This document shows, piece by piece, positions 17,195-25,738 of a DNA stretch of 64,000 bases. The position numbers were made by a program, and so were the translations under genes. This stretch comes from Eutrophocola salsuginis (GTDB lineage: Bacteria; Pseudomonadota; Gammaproteobacteria; Pseudomonadales; Pseudohongiellaceae): contig JAYQTB010000004.1 of the NCBI GenBank assembly GCA_038147195.1, forward strand, positions 1,550,001-1,614,000, given 5' to 3'. The stretch's first letter is position 1; every line of letters begins with the position of its first letter. The notes under the pieces are model-generated. The model was not told the DNA's origin, ran no database searches, and was given only the letters and a program-made list of their open reading frames with translations.

Positions 17195-19096
17195 ATGTAT
17201 TCGAGAATCACCCTGAGTCACTTCCGCTTTCTTATAGAGAAACAGCAAGAACTGCGCCTTCCCGCCAGGCTGCTTGCCGGTTGCGTGTTGCTCGTGCTTG
17301 CAGCCTGCTCCAGTTTCCCCGTTGATGAGGTATCGGTACCAGACCCGGGCGATATCCCCCGAGTTGTGGATGCCGACGAAGACATGCTCCAGTTACTCCT
17401 TACCCAGGGCGCAGCAGCGGCCAGTCCGCAGCGGGAAAGCCTTCTGTACCAAGCTGCCCTGTTGCTGAACAGCCTCGATCGGGGCGCCGATGCGATCCTG
17501 TTGCTGGAAACCCTGGATACCGAAACCGTACCGCTGGAACTGGCCGCAGATATCCTCTTCCTGCAAGCACGCCTGCTGGCCGATGCCGGCCAGGCGGACA
17601 CAGCTCTGCAGTTACTCAACAGCGACAGGCTCACCCAGCTTCCGCGACTGCCGGAAAACAAGCAGATGTCGATCTACCTTTTCCGTGGCGAGTTGTACTC
17701 CGGGACGGGTGATTACTTGGCCAGTGCCCAGGCAAGAATCCAAGCCGACAAACTGTTGCCACTGCGCCTGGTACCGGTCAACCACGAGCAGATATGGAAT
17801 GCCCTGACCGCGCTGGATGCTACGACACTGAATGCGTTGGCCGGTGCGGAGCGACGCTTTGAATTCCAGGGCTGGTACGAACTGGGATTCGTCGGCAAGG
17901 CCTACCAGTACAACCTCGACCGCCAGGTCGTGGAACTCGACCGCTGGCGTGCAACTTGGAGTCGGCACCCGGCAGCGGTATACATGCCCCAGGCCATGCA
18001 ACTGGTGGAGACCATGGCGGATGAAAGGCCCGCCCGACTCGCCCTGCTGCTGCCCCTGAACACGCTGCCCGGCACGGTCATTCGCGACGGTTTCATGAGC
18101 GCCTACTACGATGTCCTGCAGATTGGCGGTCGCGTCCCGGAAGTCCGCCTGTACGACACAAGCAATACCGCCGATATCCTGGCCCTTTACCGGGAAGCAG
18201 TGGCCGATGGCGCACAGATGATAATCGGGCCCCTGCAGAAACATCTGGTCGCGCGGCTTAACGCCGAGCGATCCTTGCCGGTACCGACCCTGGCGCTCAA
18301 TAACGTGGAAGGCTCAAGCCCCCTGTCGGATTCCCTGTACCAGTTTGCCCTCTCGCCGGAAAACGAGGCTGTACAGATCGCCAACAGGGCATGGAAGGAC
18401 GGGCACCGCCTGGCGGCAATCCTGAGCCCGGCCGTCAGTGCCGATGATTTTTACCAGCGCAAGCGTGCTAGCTTCATCGACCACTGGCTCTCCCTGGGCG
18501 GACAAATTGTGGCCATGGAGGAATACCGCGATGACTATACGGGTATCACCGAAGCCCTTCTGGACATCGACGACAGTGAAGCCAGAAAAGAACGTCTCGC
18601 TGACCTGATCCAGGAGGAAGTGGAATTTGTGCTGCGCCGGCGTCACGATATCGATTTCATATTTCTCATTGCTGAACCGGGTCCTGCCCGCCAGATAAAC
18701 CCGACCCTGGCGTATCTCTATGCGGGAGATATCCCGGTGTATGCCAGCCAGGATGTGTATTCCGGCATACCCCTCCCATTAGTAGATAACGACCTGAACG
18801 GGATTCTGTTTGGCGACAGTCCCTGGTTGCTCGACTTCAATGATGAACTGAAGGCACGAACCGCCAATCTGTTTCAGCAGAATAACGCCCTGACCCTCCG
18901 GCTACAGGCATTCGGCGTCGATGCCTACAGGTTGTATCCCCGTCTCAAGCAACTGAGCGAAGTGCCCGACAGCCAGATCTATGGCGCCACCGGCCTACTT
19001 AGGCTCGGTGAAAACCGTAACATCCTCAGGGAATTGACCTGGGCACGCATAATGCAGGGCTTGGCGGTGACAGAAGCCGGCGACAATCCTCCCTGA
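17195..19096 (+). CDS. lpoA: Outer-membrane lipoprotein LpoA, activator of PBP1A
   Basis: Outer-membrane lipoprotein that reaches through the periplasm to activate the PBP1A synthase. The signal peptide ends in a lipobox (LLVLAACSSFP, Cys near residue 40). The N-terminal part is helical and TPR-like. The C-terminal half from about residue 295 is a periplasmic-binding-protein fold (ALLLPLNTLPGTVIRDGFMS, then IIGPLQKHLVARL and FLIAEPGPARQINPTL). I take the ATG at 17195 (633 aa) because the region upstream overlaps the divergent redoxin gene. The n-region before the hydrophobic core is long (about 25 residues). The usual neighbours rsmI, yraN, diaA and dolP are all present around it. Confidence 0.93.
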   Translation: MYSRITLSHFRFLIEKQQELRLPARLLAGCVLLVLAACSSFPVDEVSVPDPGDIPRVVDADEDMLQLLLTQGAAAASPQRESLLYQAALLLNSLDRGADAILLLETLDTETVPLELAADILFLQARLLADAGQADTALQLLNSDRLTQLPRLPENKQMSIYLFRGELYSGTGDYLASAQARIQADKLLPLRLVPVNHEQIWNALTALDATTLNALAGAERRFEFQGWYELGFVGKAYQYNLDRQVVELDRWRATWSRHPAAVYMPQAMQLVETMADERPARLALLLPLNTLPGTVIRDGFMSAYYDVLQIGGRVPEVRLYDTSNTADILALYREAVADGAQMIIGPLQKHLVARLNAERSLPVPTLALNNVEGSSPLSDSLYQFALSPENEAVQIANRAWKDGHRLAAILSPAVSADDFYQRKRASFIDHWLSLGGQIVAMEEYRDDYTGITEALLDIDDSEARKERLADLIQEEVEFVLRRRHDIDFIFLIAEPGPARQINPTLAYLYAGDIPVYASQDVYSGIPLPLVDNDLNGILFGDSPWLLDFNDELKARTANLFQQNNALTLRLQAFGVDAYRLYPRLKQLSEVPDSQIYGATGLLRLGENRNILRELTWARIMQGLAVTEAGDNPP

Positions 19097-19123
19097 TCCC
19101 GAATTTGCAGTCACGGACGGCGC

Positions 19124-19488
19124 ATGATCGACAAAATCTCTCGTTTAAACTGGCGCGAGAAAGGCGCTAACTTTGAAGCAGCGGCCCAGGTATTCCTTGC
19201 CGCGTAGGACCTGAAAGATTTTCGTTGCAACTAACTGTGCCGATCCGTGGTAATCGATCTCATCCCCTGCGAAGTTGAATACCTGGTCTTCGCTACCGAC
19301 AGGCCAGCGCTTACGGCTCACTGGGGTCAACTGTAACCTGGAGCAGGCAGCAAAAAATTCGCCGGGTCGCCCAACTGTTCTTGCAAAAACATGATCTTAC
19401 CAACAGAATGCCGTGTCGTTTTGACTTGGTCGACATAACTGACGGCGCCGGCAACCTATCGTTCCGATGGATAAAAAATGCTTTTTGA
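19124..19488 (+). pseudogene. yraN: Decayed yraN (UPF0102 endonuclease-like) with two stops and a frameshift
   Basis: Between lpoA and diaA, exactly where yraN belongs, the plus strand still spells a YraN-like protein but is broken. From the ATG at 19124 the frame reads KGANFEAAAQVFLAA, then stops at TAG 19205-19207 and again at TAA 19232-19234. It continues as VVIDLI where the family has GEIDLI. At about 19290 the frame shifts, consistent with loss of roughly 10 bp that removes the VEV residues. The new frame reads RYRQASAYGSLGSTVTWSRQ through CRFDLVDITDGAG to WIKNAF and stops at 19486-19488. E. coli YraN has [20 protein letters not shown] and WIKDAF at the same places. Several independent lesions, including loss of the acidic active-site residue, point to a genuine pseudogene. 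Confidence 0.85.
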
Positions 19489-19520
19489 TCATCTCTTACT
19501 TATAATAAGTACCCGCTGAT

Positions 19521-20111
19521 ATGAATTACCAGGAACGCGTCAAGCAACACTTCAATGCCAGCATCAATACCAAGATGCAGGCAATGGAAGCGCTGACACC
19601 CTTTATTGTCAATGCCGCGGACAGCATGGTCCAGGCGCTACTTCAGGAAAAGAAAATCCTCAGTTGCGGCAACGGCGGCTCCGCCGGCGACGCCCAACAT
19701 TTTTCCGCGGAAATGCTCAACCGTTTCGAGCGCGAGCGTCCACCTCTGCCCGCTATTGCCATCACCACGGATACCTCGACTCTCACCTCCATCGGCAATG
19801 ACTATTCCTATGAGGAAGTCTTTTCAAAGCAGGTACGTGCCCTAGGCCAAGCCGGTGATGTGCTGTTGGCTATTTCCACTAGCGGCAATTCGGCGAACGT
19901 CATAAACGCTATTCATGCCGCCCATGATCGAAACATTGTAGTCATCCAGCTGACTGGCAAGGAAGGTGGCAAGATGAGGGAACTACTGGGTGATGGTGAC
20001 GTCGAAATCTGTGTACCGTCGACTAGCACGGCACGGATCCAGGAAGTTCACCTGCTGGTTATTCACTGTCTGTGCGACCTGATTGATATACAACTCTTTG
20101 GGGGAGACTAA
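19521..20111 (+). CDS. diaA: SIS-domain protein DiaA (DnaA initiator-associating protein family)
   Basis: Phosphosugar-isomerase-fold protein of 196 aa. DiaA binds DnaA and stimulates replication initiation in E. coli; GmhA is the close paralogue. The sequence shows SCGNGGSAGDAQHFSAEMLN near residue 50, ITTDTSTLTSIGNDYSYEEVF, and ISTSGNSANVINAIHAAHD. The MLNRFERERPPLPAIAITTD stretch and the lpoA-yraN-diaA-dolP context favour DiaA over GmhA. A TATAAT lies 15 bp upstream of the ATG but lacks a good -35 box. The stop abuts the dolP start. Confidence 0.93.
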   Translation: MNYQERVKQHFNASINTKMQAMEALTPFIVNAADSMVQALLQEKKILSCGNGGSAGDAQHFSAEMLNRFERERPPLPAIAITTDTSTLTSIGNDYSYEEVFSKQVRALGQAGDVLLAISTSGNSANVINAIHAAHDRNIVVIQLTGKEGGKMRELLGDGDVEICVPSTSTARIQEVHLLVIHCLCDLIDIQLFGGD

Positions 20112-20696
20112 ATGATTAGAACCTTTGTTCGCCTGGGAATTCTTTTTAGTGTGCTTTGTTTACTTAATAGCTGCGCCTCGGTGATCAGCGCAACCAGTGG
20201 CGACGACGGCATCGAGGAAAACCGCGGTCGCCGTTCCATGGGTGCGATGGTGGATGATGGCAGTATAGAAACATCCATCAAGGTAAACCTCAATGCAGCG
20301 GACGAGCAACTGAAAGCGTCCCACATCAGTGTGGTCAGTTTCAATGCCACGGTACTACTGGTTGGCCAGGTGCCGTCGCAGGATTTGAAAAACCTGGCAA
20401 CCCGCGTGGCCAGGTCTTCCAGCTCCCGTGTAAAGGAGGTCTATAACGAACTCGAGGTGGCCGGTGCCACGACATTCCTATCCCGCAGCAATGACGCCTG
20501 GCTGTCCGCCAAGATCAAAACCCTGATGCTGGCCGACAGCGAAGTCAGTGGATTAAGGACGAAAGTCGTTACTGAAAACGGCGTGGTTTATTTAATGGGC
20601 CTACTAACCCAGGAAGAAGCGGATAAAACGGTCAATCTTGTTAGCAACACTAAAGGCGTTACCAAGGTCGTCCGCGCTTTCGAATACATCAATTAA
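20112..20696 (+). CDS. dolP: BON-domain outer-membrane lipoprotein DolP (YraP)
   Basis: Outer-membrane lipoprotein with two BON domains, involved in envelope integrity in E. coli. A signal peptide with a lipobox (CLLNSCASV, Cys near residue 18) is followed by BON1 (SIETSIKVNLNAADEQLKAS, then FNATVLLVGQVPSQ) and BON2 (WLSAKIKTLMLAD, then VTENGVVYLMGLLTQEEAD). The length of 194 aa is typical. The ATG follows the diaA stop without a gap, so translation is coupled. Confidence 0.93.
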   Translation: MIRTFVRLGILFSVLCLLNSCASVISATSGDDGIEENRGRRSMGAMVDDGSIETSIKVNLNAADEQLKASHISVVSFNATVLLVGQVPSQDLKNLATRVARSSSSRVKEVYNELEVAGATTFLSRSNDAWLSAKIKTLMLADSEVSGLRTKVVTENGVVYLMGLLTQEEADKTVNLVSNTKGVTKVVRAFEYIN

Positions 20697-20707
20697 CCCG
20701 AAACGAC

Positions 20708-21114
20708 TTATTTTACCACCCGCAGAGATGGTCTTCCCGGTTTGAGCTTTTCAAAGTATTGCTTATTCTTGTGTCCGGGGCCAGGCGGCTCCGGAATCGG
20801 GTCGTCGGCATCGAAAATCATACCCTGACCATTTTCTTTGGCGTATATACCCAACACGGCAAGTGTCGGTACGTATACTCGGGTGGGAATACCAGCGAAG
20901 CGCCCGTTGAATTCGATGCCGTCGTTTGAAATAACTAGATCCTGCACGGCGACCGGGGAAATGTTCAGGACGATCTGGCCATCCTTGACGTAGTCCTGGG
21001 GCACCTGTACATCCTTGGCATATGCATTTACCAGACATAGGGCGTACAGTTATTCTCGAGGATCCATTCATTGAACGCCCTTATCATGTAAGGGCGATGC
21101 GAAGTCATTGTCAT
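20708..21114 (-). pseudogene. sspB: ClpXP adaptor SspB, interrupted by a single-base frameshift
   Basis: SspB delivers ssrA-tagged proteins to ClpXP. The reverse strand starts normally (ATG at 21114 or 21108: SHRPYMIRAFNEWILENN, then CTPYV) and then hits TAA near 21032 just after CTPYVW. One extra base before the TGG restores LVNAYAKDVQVPQDYVKDGQ, which runs on to the normal C-terminus (IEFNGRFAGIPTRVYVPTLA and an acidic tail). The break therefore looks like loss of one base in a C run near 21033-21036. It could be a real mutation or a sequencing error. The rest of the gene is undamaged. The position after sspA is canonical. Confidence 0.85.
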
Positions 21115-21207
21115 GGAGTCTGACCCTTGGGGGATTGCCTGCTGCCTCGTGCCCCTACCCGCTTGTGACCAGCAACTCTGGTTGTGGAGTCGCCGTCCCG
21201 TTTTACT

Positions 21208-21843
21208 CTATGCCTTCATTTCCTTTTCCTGCTCGGACAGGCTTTCTTGGACCGAAGCGCGCTCGAACAACCGGTTACGATAGTCGATAAGCGGCTTGGT
21301 AGCCTTGGTTTCCGGCAGCTTGATCCCGATTTCCGGCAAGCGCCAGAGAATCGGCAAGACGCAGCAATCCACAATAGTGAATTCCTCGTTCATAAAGAAA
21401 GGTTTTTCCGCAAAGATCGGCGTGATGGAAACAATACTTTCCTTCAGTTCCTTCCTGGCTTTGTCCAACTGGGAGGGTGTGCCGTCCTCAGCCTGCAGTT
21501 TTTCCACCAGTCCGCACCAGTCCTTTTCGATTCTGTGCATCCAGAGGCGGCTCTGGGCGCGGGCGACGGGATAAACAGGGAACAATGGCGGATGCGGAAA
21601 ACGCTCGTCCAGGTATTCCATCATGATGTTCGGCTCGTACAGGACCAGGTCACGATCAACCAGGGTAGGCAGGCTGTTGTACGGATTAAGATCCGCCAGA
21701 TCCTCGGGCTTGTCATGCACATCCACGTCAACGATGTCCACGGTTACCCCTTTTTCCGCAAGTACGATGCGCACACGATGGCTGTACTGGCTGGTGCCGT
21801 CCGAGAAAAACAGCATTGAAGAGCGCTTGGTGACAACTCCCAT
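21208..21843 (-). CDS. sspA: Stringent starvation protein SspA (GST-fold)
   Basis: RNA-polymerase-associated glutathione-S-transferase-fold protein made under starvation. It shows the thioredoxin-like N domain (MLFFSDGTSQYSHRVRIVLA), LNPYNSLPTLVDRDLVLYEP and the helical C domain with DCCVLPILWRLPEIGI. I use the ATG at 21843 (MGVVTKRSSML, 211 aa), since the longer frame opens with a TTG without a ribosome-binding site. It follows the bc1 genes by 68 bp and precedes sspB, the usual order. Confidence 0.94.
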   Translation of the reverse strand: MGVVTKRSSMLFFSDGTSQYSHRVRIVLAEKGVTVDIVDVDVHDKPEDLADLNPYNSLPTLVDRDLVLYEPNIMMEYLDERFPHPPLFPVYPVARAQSRLWMHRIEKDWCGLVEKLQAEDGTPSQLDKARKELKESIVSITPIFAEKPFFMNEEFTIVDCCVLPILWRLPEIGIKLPETKATKPLIDYRNRLFERASVQESLSEQEKEMKA

Positions 21844-21911
21844 AATTTCTTGCCTCAAAAAACTAAGTCAGACCGGATTCCATGGTCGCCAATATAAATT
21901 TCCCAAATTGA

Positions 21912-23930
21912 TCAATGACCAACGTCTTTCCAGTATTCCCTGTTCAGGAGCCAGGCAAAGACCCAGAAAAACACCAGGAACAACAAAACATATCCCCCGA
22001 TCCTGTGACGGTCGAGCCGTGAAGGCTCCCCCAGGTAGTAAAGAAAATTGACCAGGTTATAAATTACTTCTTCGAATTCTTCCTCGCTGAGGCTGCCGGT
22101 ACCTTCAACATGGACCAAGTGATCGCAATGTTCGGCATCCTCACAATACTGAACGCCCTGCAGGCCTTCCAGGATATTAGGCATCGCCACGTTGGGAAAA
22201 ACCCGGTTGTTGACACCGAAAGGACGACTTTCGTCGGCATAGAAACCAGTCAGGTAACCGTACAGCCAGTCGGTTCCGCGCGCCCTGGCCACCAGAGTCA
22301 AATCGGGCGGCGCAACACCGAAAGCATTGTTGCCGAGATCCTTACTCATGGAACTGACCATGAGGTCGCCGATGGACGCATCCTCGTTGAAGAGCATGTA
22401 CTCTTCCATCAGTTGTTCAGGAATGTCGAGGTCTGCCGCAACCCGGTTGTAACGGGAATAACGAGCCGAGTGGCAGCCCATGCAGTAGTTGATGAAAGTT
22501 CGGGCACCGGATTGCAGGGACTCCTGATCTTCCAGGTTAAGGGTCACTTGCTCTAGTTCCACGCCGGCTTCGGCCGCCACGGCTTTCAGGGGCAGGAAGA
22601 CCATGGCGCTGATAATCACAAAGCTCAGGATCAACTGTGGAATGGTAATGAAACGACCAGTCACCCGTTCAGGCGGGAGCCTGGTGCCTTCTTTGCGGGT
22701 GTACCAAGGCATGGCGATGAAGTAGGCGAAATACAGCACGGTACAAAGCTGCGCCAGCTTGGCGCGTCCTTCAGTCGGTGCCCAGACACCCAGCACGCCG
22801 AGGATGATGAAGCTCACCACAAACAGCAGCAGGGCGATGCGGCTGCACCAGCCCTTGTAACGCATGGATTTCACCGGGCTCTTGTCGAGCCAGGGCAGCA
22901 CGAACAGGATGGCGATGGCTGCGGCCATGACCACCAGACCCCAGAATTTTGCATCGATGCCAAACAGCGGGTAAGTGACCGCACGCAGCATTGAGTAGAA
23001 CGGCGTGAAGTACCAGACCGGTGCGATGTGTTCTGGAGTGGCCAGGTTGTTGGCTTCCGTAAAGTTGGCGTATTCGAGGAAATAGCCACCCATCTCAGGC
23101 ACAAAGAACAGGATCACGCAGAAGACGAATAGGAAGACCACCACGGCAACGGTGTCATGCACAGTGTAATAGGGATGGAAAGGAATGCCGTCCAGGGGAA
23201 TGCCCTTGTCGTCCTTCTTTTCCTTGATTTCGATACCATCGGGGTTGTTGGAACCCACTTCGTGCAGTGCCAGCAGGTGGAGGAACACCAGGAATACAAG
23301 CACCAGCGGCAACGCCACCACGTGCAGGGCAAAGAAACGGTTCAACGTGGCACCGGAAATCAGGAAGTCACCCTGGATCCAGGTCATCAGGCTTTCGCCG
23401 ATGAAGGGGATGGCGCCAAACAGGCTGACGATAACGTTCGCACCCCAGTAGGACATGTTGCCCCAAGGAAGCACGTAACCCATGAAGCCCTCAGCCATCA
23501 GGGCAAGGAAGATGGTCATGCCGAAGATCCAGATCAGTTCACGCGGTTTGCGGTAAGAGCCGTACATCAGGGCGCGGAACATATGCAGATAGACAACAGC
23601 GAAGAATGCGGAAGCGCCGGTGGAATGCATGTAGCGCAGGATCCAGCCGTAATCGACATCACGCATGATGTACTCGACAGAAGCAAAGGCAGCGTCGGCA
23701 CTGGGCACGTAGTTCATGGTCAGCCAGATACCGGTCAGCAACTGGTTGACCAGAACCACCGTGGCGATGATGCCGAACACGTACCAGACATTGAAGTTTT
23801 TCGGCGCATAATACTTGGTCATGTGCTTTTCGATCGTCTTGGTAACAGGCAACCGGGCATTGATCCAGGCCATTAGGCCATTCTTGTTCTTGGTATCCAT
23901 TGCGGAGGAATTGCTCTCAAATTCAGACAT
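21912..23930 (-). CDS. petB-petC: Fused cytochrome b / cytochrome c1 of the bc1 complex
   Basis: A single 672-aa frame encodes two bc1 subunits that most gammaproteobacteria make from separate genes. Residues about 1-430 are cytochrome b: haem-ligand helices with LRYMHSTGASAFFAVVYLHM and FFALHVVALPLVLVFLVFLH, and the quinol-site variant PVWY. Near residues 425-455 a hydrophobic stretch ending in KAVAAEAGV resembles the cytochrome c1 signal peptide. It is followed by the c-type haem site NYCMGCHSARYSRYNR, the Met ligand region NVAMPNIL and the C-terminal anchor. The layout is like fbcH of Bradyrhizobium, whose product is cleaved into b and c1. Translation overlaps petA by one base. Confidence 0.93.
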   Translation of the reverse strand: MSEFESNSSAMDTKNKNGLMAWINARLPVTKTIEKHMTKYYAPKNFNVWYVFGIIATVVLVNQLLTGIWLTMNYVPSADAAFASVEYIMRDVDYGWILRYMHSTGASAFFAVVYLHMFRALMYGSYRKPRELIWIFGMTIFLALMAEGFMGYVLPWGNMSYWGANVIVSLFGAIPFIGESLMTWIQGDFLISGATLNRFFALHVVALPLVLVFLVFLHLLALHEVGSNNPDGIEIKEKKDDKGIPLDGIPFHPYYTVHDTVAVVVFLFVFCVILFFVPEMGGYFLEYANFTEANNLATPEHIAPVWYFTPFYSMLRAVTYPLFGIDAKFWGLVVMAAAIAILFVLPWLDKSPVKSMRYKGWCSRIALLLFVVSFIILGVLGVWAPTEGRAKLAQLCTVLYFAYFIAMPWYTRKEGTRLPPERVTGRFITIPQLILSFVIISAMVFLPLKAVAAEAGVELEQVTLNLEDQESLQSGARTFINYCMGCHSARYSRYNRVAADLDIPEQLMEEYMLFNEDASIGDLMVSSMSKDLGNNAFGVAPPDLTLVARARGTDWLYGYLTGFYADESRPFGVNNRVFPNVAMPNILEGLQGVQYCEDAEHCDHLVHVEGTGSLSEEEFEEVIYNLVNFLYYLGEPSRLDRHRIGGYVLLFLVFFWVFAWLLNREYWKDVGH

Positions 23931-24541
23931 CAGGAATTCTCTCCATCCAGGCCGACGACCACAACGTTATCGCTTTCATAGTAATGTGGCGGCACAACCA
24001 GGTTGTCCGGTGCCGGAACACCGCTGTAGACACGACCGGCAAGGTCGAACTTGGAACCATGACACGGGCAGAAAAAGCCGCCGGTCCAGTCGGAATCGTA
24101 ATCCTGGGGCTGCACTTCGGGAGCCATCAGGGGAGCACAGCCCAGGTGAGTACATAGACCGACCATGACCATGATCTCGGGACGGATGGAGCGGAATTCA
24201 TTCTGGCAGTATTCGGGTTGCTGGCCGCCTTCTTCTGATTCCGGGTCAGCCAGGTGGTCCGTGCGAGTACGCAAGTTTTCCAGGGCTTCCTCTTCACGAC
24301 GAAAGACATACACGGGCTTTCCACGCCATTCCGGCATGGGACCCAGCAACTGGCCCGGAGATAGGCGGCTTATATCGATGGTGATAGGAGCGCCGGCAGC
24401 GAGTGCCCGGGCGCTAGGGTTCCAGGACCCGACGAAAGGTACTGCAGCACCTGCGGCGCCGGCGGCACCAACCAGGGTTGTGCTGCCAATTAGGAATCTT
24501 CTGCGTTTTTTATTTACGGCATGAGCTGTGCCATCACTCAC
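23930..24541 (-). CDS. petA: Ubiquinol-cytochrome c reductase Rieske iron-sulfur subunit
   Basis: 2Fe-2S subunit of the bc1 complex. A twin-arginine-like N-terminus (KKRRRFLIGSTTLVGAAG) anchors it. The cluster ligands are in GLCTHLGCAPL and FFCPCHGSKFDLAGRVYSG, and the PAPDNLVVPPH loop follows. I choose the GTG at 24541 (203 aa) because AAGGAG lies eight to nine bases upstream. The longer frame starts at a TTG at 24601 with no such site. First gene of petA-petBC-sspA-sspB. Confidence 0.93.
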   Translation of the reverse strand: MSDGTAHAVNKKRRRFLIGSTTLVGAAGAAGAAVPFVGSWNPSARALAAGAPITIDISRLSPGQLLGPMPEWRGKPVYVFRREEEALENLRTRTDHLADPESEEGGQQPEYCQNEFRSIRPEIMVMVGLCTHLGCAPLMAPEVQPQDYDSDWTGGFFCPCHGSKFDLAGRVYSGVPAPDNLVVPPHYYESDNVVVVGLDGENS

Positions 24542-24615
24542 TGGGATGTTCTCCTTTTTTAAGCCGAAATTAAGCCGGGGAGACCGGTTTTTTGGATGCA
24601 ATAAACGGAGTGCGC

Positions 24616-24644
24616 ATACTACTAAATAGGGCGGATTTTTTCAA
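24616..24644 (-). promoter_or_regulatory. Promoter of the petA-petBC-sspA-sspB operon
   Basis: Reverse strand: -35 box TTGAAA (24639-24644), 17-bp spacer, -10 box TAGTAT (24616-24621). The start of transcription would be near 24609, about 70 bp before the petA GTG. Confidence 0.55.
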
Positions 24645-24702
24645 GGTAAACAGGTCCTGTAAGGGGCTACAGCCCAGCAAATTCGGGGCTTTGTTACCTA
24701 CA

Positions 24703-24740
24703 AAAAAACGCCGGGACCCTTAGGTGCCGGCGCTTTTTGT
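24703..24740 (-). terminator. Rho-independent terminator after rpsI
   Basis: On the reverse strand a GC-rich stem (GCGCCGGCACC with GGTCCCGGCG, loop TAAG) is followed by seven T. It lies 28 bp beyond the rpsI stop and before the petA promoter. The A-run on the other side would let it work in both directions. Confidence 0.85.
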
Positions 24741-24767
24741 ATTCGAATTTTATTCGAACCTTGCGGC

Positions 24768-25160
24768 TTAACGCTTGGAGTACTGCGGACGCTTGCGCGC
24801 CTTGCGCAGGCCCACTTTCTTGCGCTCCACTTCCCTGGCGTCGCGGGTAACGAAACCGGCTTTGCGCAGAGGTGTACGATTCTCTTCGTTGTACTCGATA
24901 AGGGCGCGAGTGATGCCGTGACGGATGGCGCCAGCCTGGCCGAAGCTGCCGCCGCCGGAAACACGCACGTTAACATCAAACTTGTCACCCATTTCCAGCA
25001 GCTCCAGCGGCTGGCGCACGATCATGCGGGCCACCTCACGGCCGAAAAAGGTGTCGATGCTGCGCTCATTTATGGTGATATTGCCGGTACCGGTAGTCAG
25101 GAAGACCCTTGCTGTCGAGGTTTTGCGACGTCCGGTTCCGTAGTATTGGGTGGCTGCCAT
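24768..25160 (-). CDS. rpsI: 30S ribosomal protein S9
   Basis: Small-subunit protein whose basic C-terminal tail reaches the P-site tRNA. It has the usual 130 aa, with YGTGRRKTSTARVFL at the start, SGGGSFGQAGAIRHGITRAL, and the tail RKKVGLRKARKRPQYSKR. It is cotranscribed with rplM (62-bp gap), as in nearly all bacteria. Confidence 0.98.
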   Translation of the reverse strand: MAATQYYGTGRRKTSTARVFLTTGTGNITINERSIDTFFGREVARMIVRQPLELLEMGDKFDVNVRVSGGGSFGQAGAIRHGITRALIEYNEENRTPLRKAGFVTRDAREVERKKVGLRKARKRPQYSKR

Positions 25161-25222
25161 GTTGTGTCTCTATTTAGTCTTTCTTATGTTCTTTTTACTT
25201 TGGATTCAGTGTGTTCGCCGTA

Positions 25223-25654
25223 TCACGCAAAGTTAAGCAGCGCCGGATTCTGGGCGCCGTGCGGGTGCTGGGCACCGGCATATACTTTCAGCTTCCTTTG
25301 CATGTCACGGCTCAGCGGTGAACGTGGCATCATTCCCTTGACCGCCAGCTTGATCACTTCTTCGGGAGCACGCTCGATCATTTCATTGAAGGTGAAAGAT
25401 TTAAGGCCGCCTGGAAACTGGGTATGGTGGTGGTACATCTTGTCAGTAGCCTTCTTGCCAGTGACATGGACCTTTTCCGCATTGACCACAATTATGTAAT
25501 CACCGGTGTCCACATGCGGGGTGTACTCGGGCTTGTGTTTGCCACGCAGACGATGTGCTATCTCCGCAGCCAGTCGGCCCAGAGTTTTTCCTTCTGCATC
25601 AACAACATACCAGTTGTTTTTTGCAGTTTCCTTGTTTGCTGAAATCGTCTTCAT
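25223..25654 (-). CDS. rplM: 50S ribosomal protein L13
   Basis: Large-subunit assembly protein. The sequence shows NNWYVVDAEGKTLGRLAAEI, DYIIVVNAEKVHVTGKK and KGMMPRSPLSRDMQRKLKVY. The ATG at 25654 (MKTISANKETAKNNWYV, 143 aa) matches the family start; a frame four codons longer is not supported. The transcript has a leader of about 80 nt with a hairpin, where L13 of E. coli regulates its own operon. Confidence 0.98.
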   Translation of the reverse strand: MKTISANKETAKNNWYVVDAEGKTLGRLAAEIAHRLRGKHKPEYTPHVDTGDYIIVVNAEKVHVTGKKATDKMYHHHTQFPGGLKSFTFNEMIERAPEEVIKLAVKGMMPRSPLSRDMQRKLKVYAGAQHPHGAQNPALLNFA

Positions 25655-25695
25655 CGTGTCTTCCAAAATCGCCTGTTTCTGTGCTGATCTCTTTG

Positions 25696-25715
25696 CCCTG
25701 GGTATTGCCCCAGGG
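25696..25715 (-). promoter_or_regulatory. Hairpin in the rplM-rpsI leader, possible L13 autoregulatory site
   Basis: Reverse strand reads CCCTGGG, a six-base loop and CCCAGGG, a perfect 7-bp stem located 42 bp before the rplM ATG and about 17 bp after the predicted transcription start. E. coli L13 represses its operon through the mRNA leader. The link to that mechanism is inferred from place and structure only. Confidence 0.4.
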
Positions 25716-25738
25716 AGTCCCGGAATGAGGGAGCGCGA

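Noticed and set aside
22990..23040. Cytochrome b quinol-site motif is PVWY instead of PEWY
   Set aside because: PVWY is a known natural variant in other proteobacteria; not reported as unusual.
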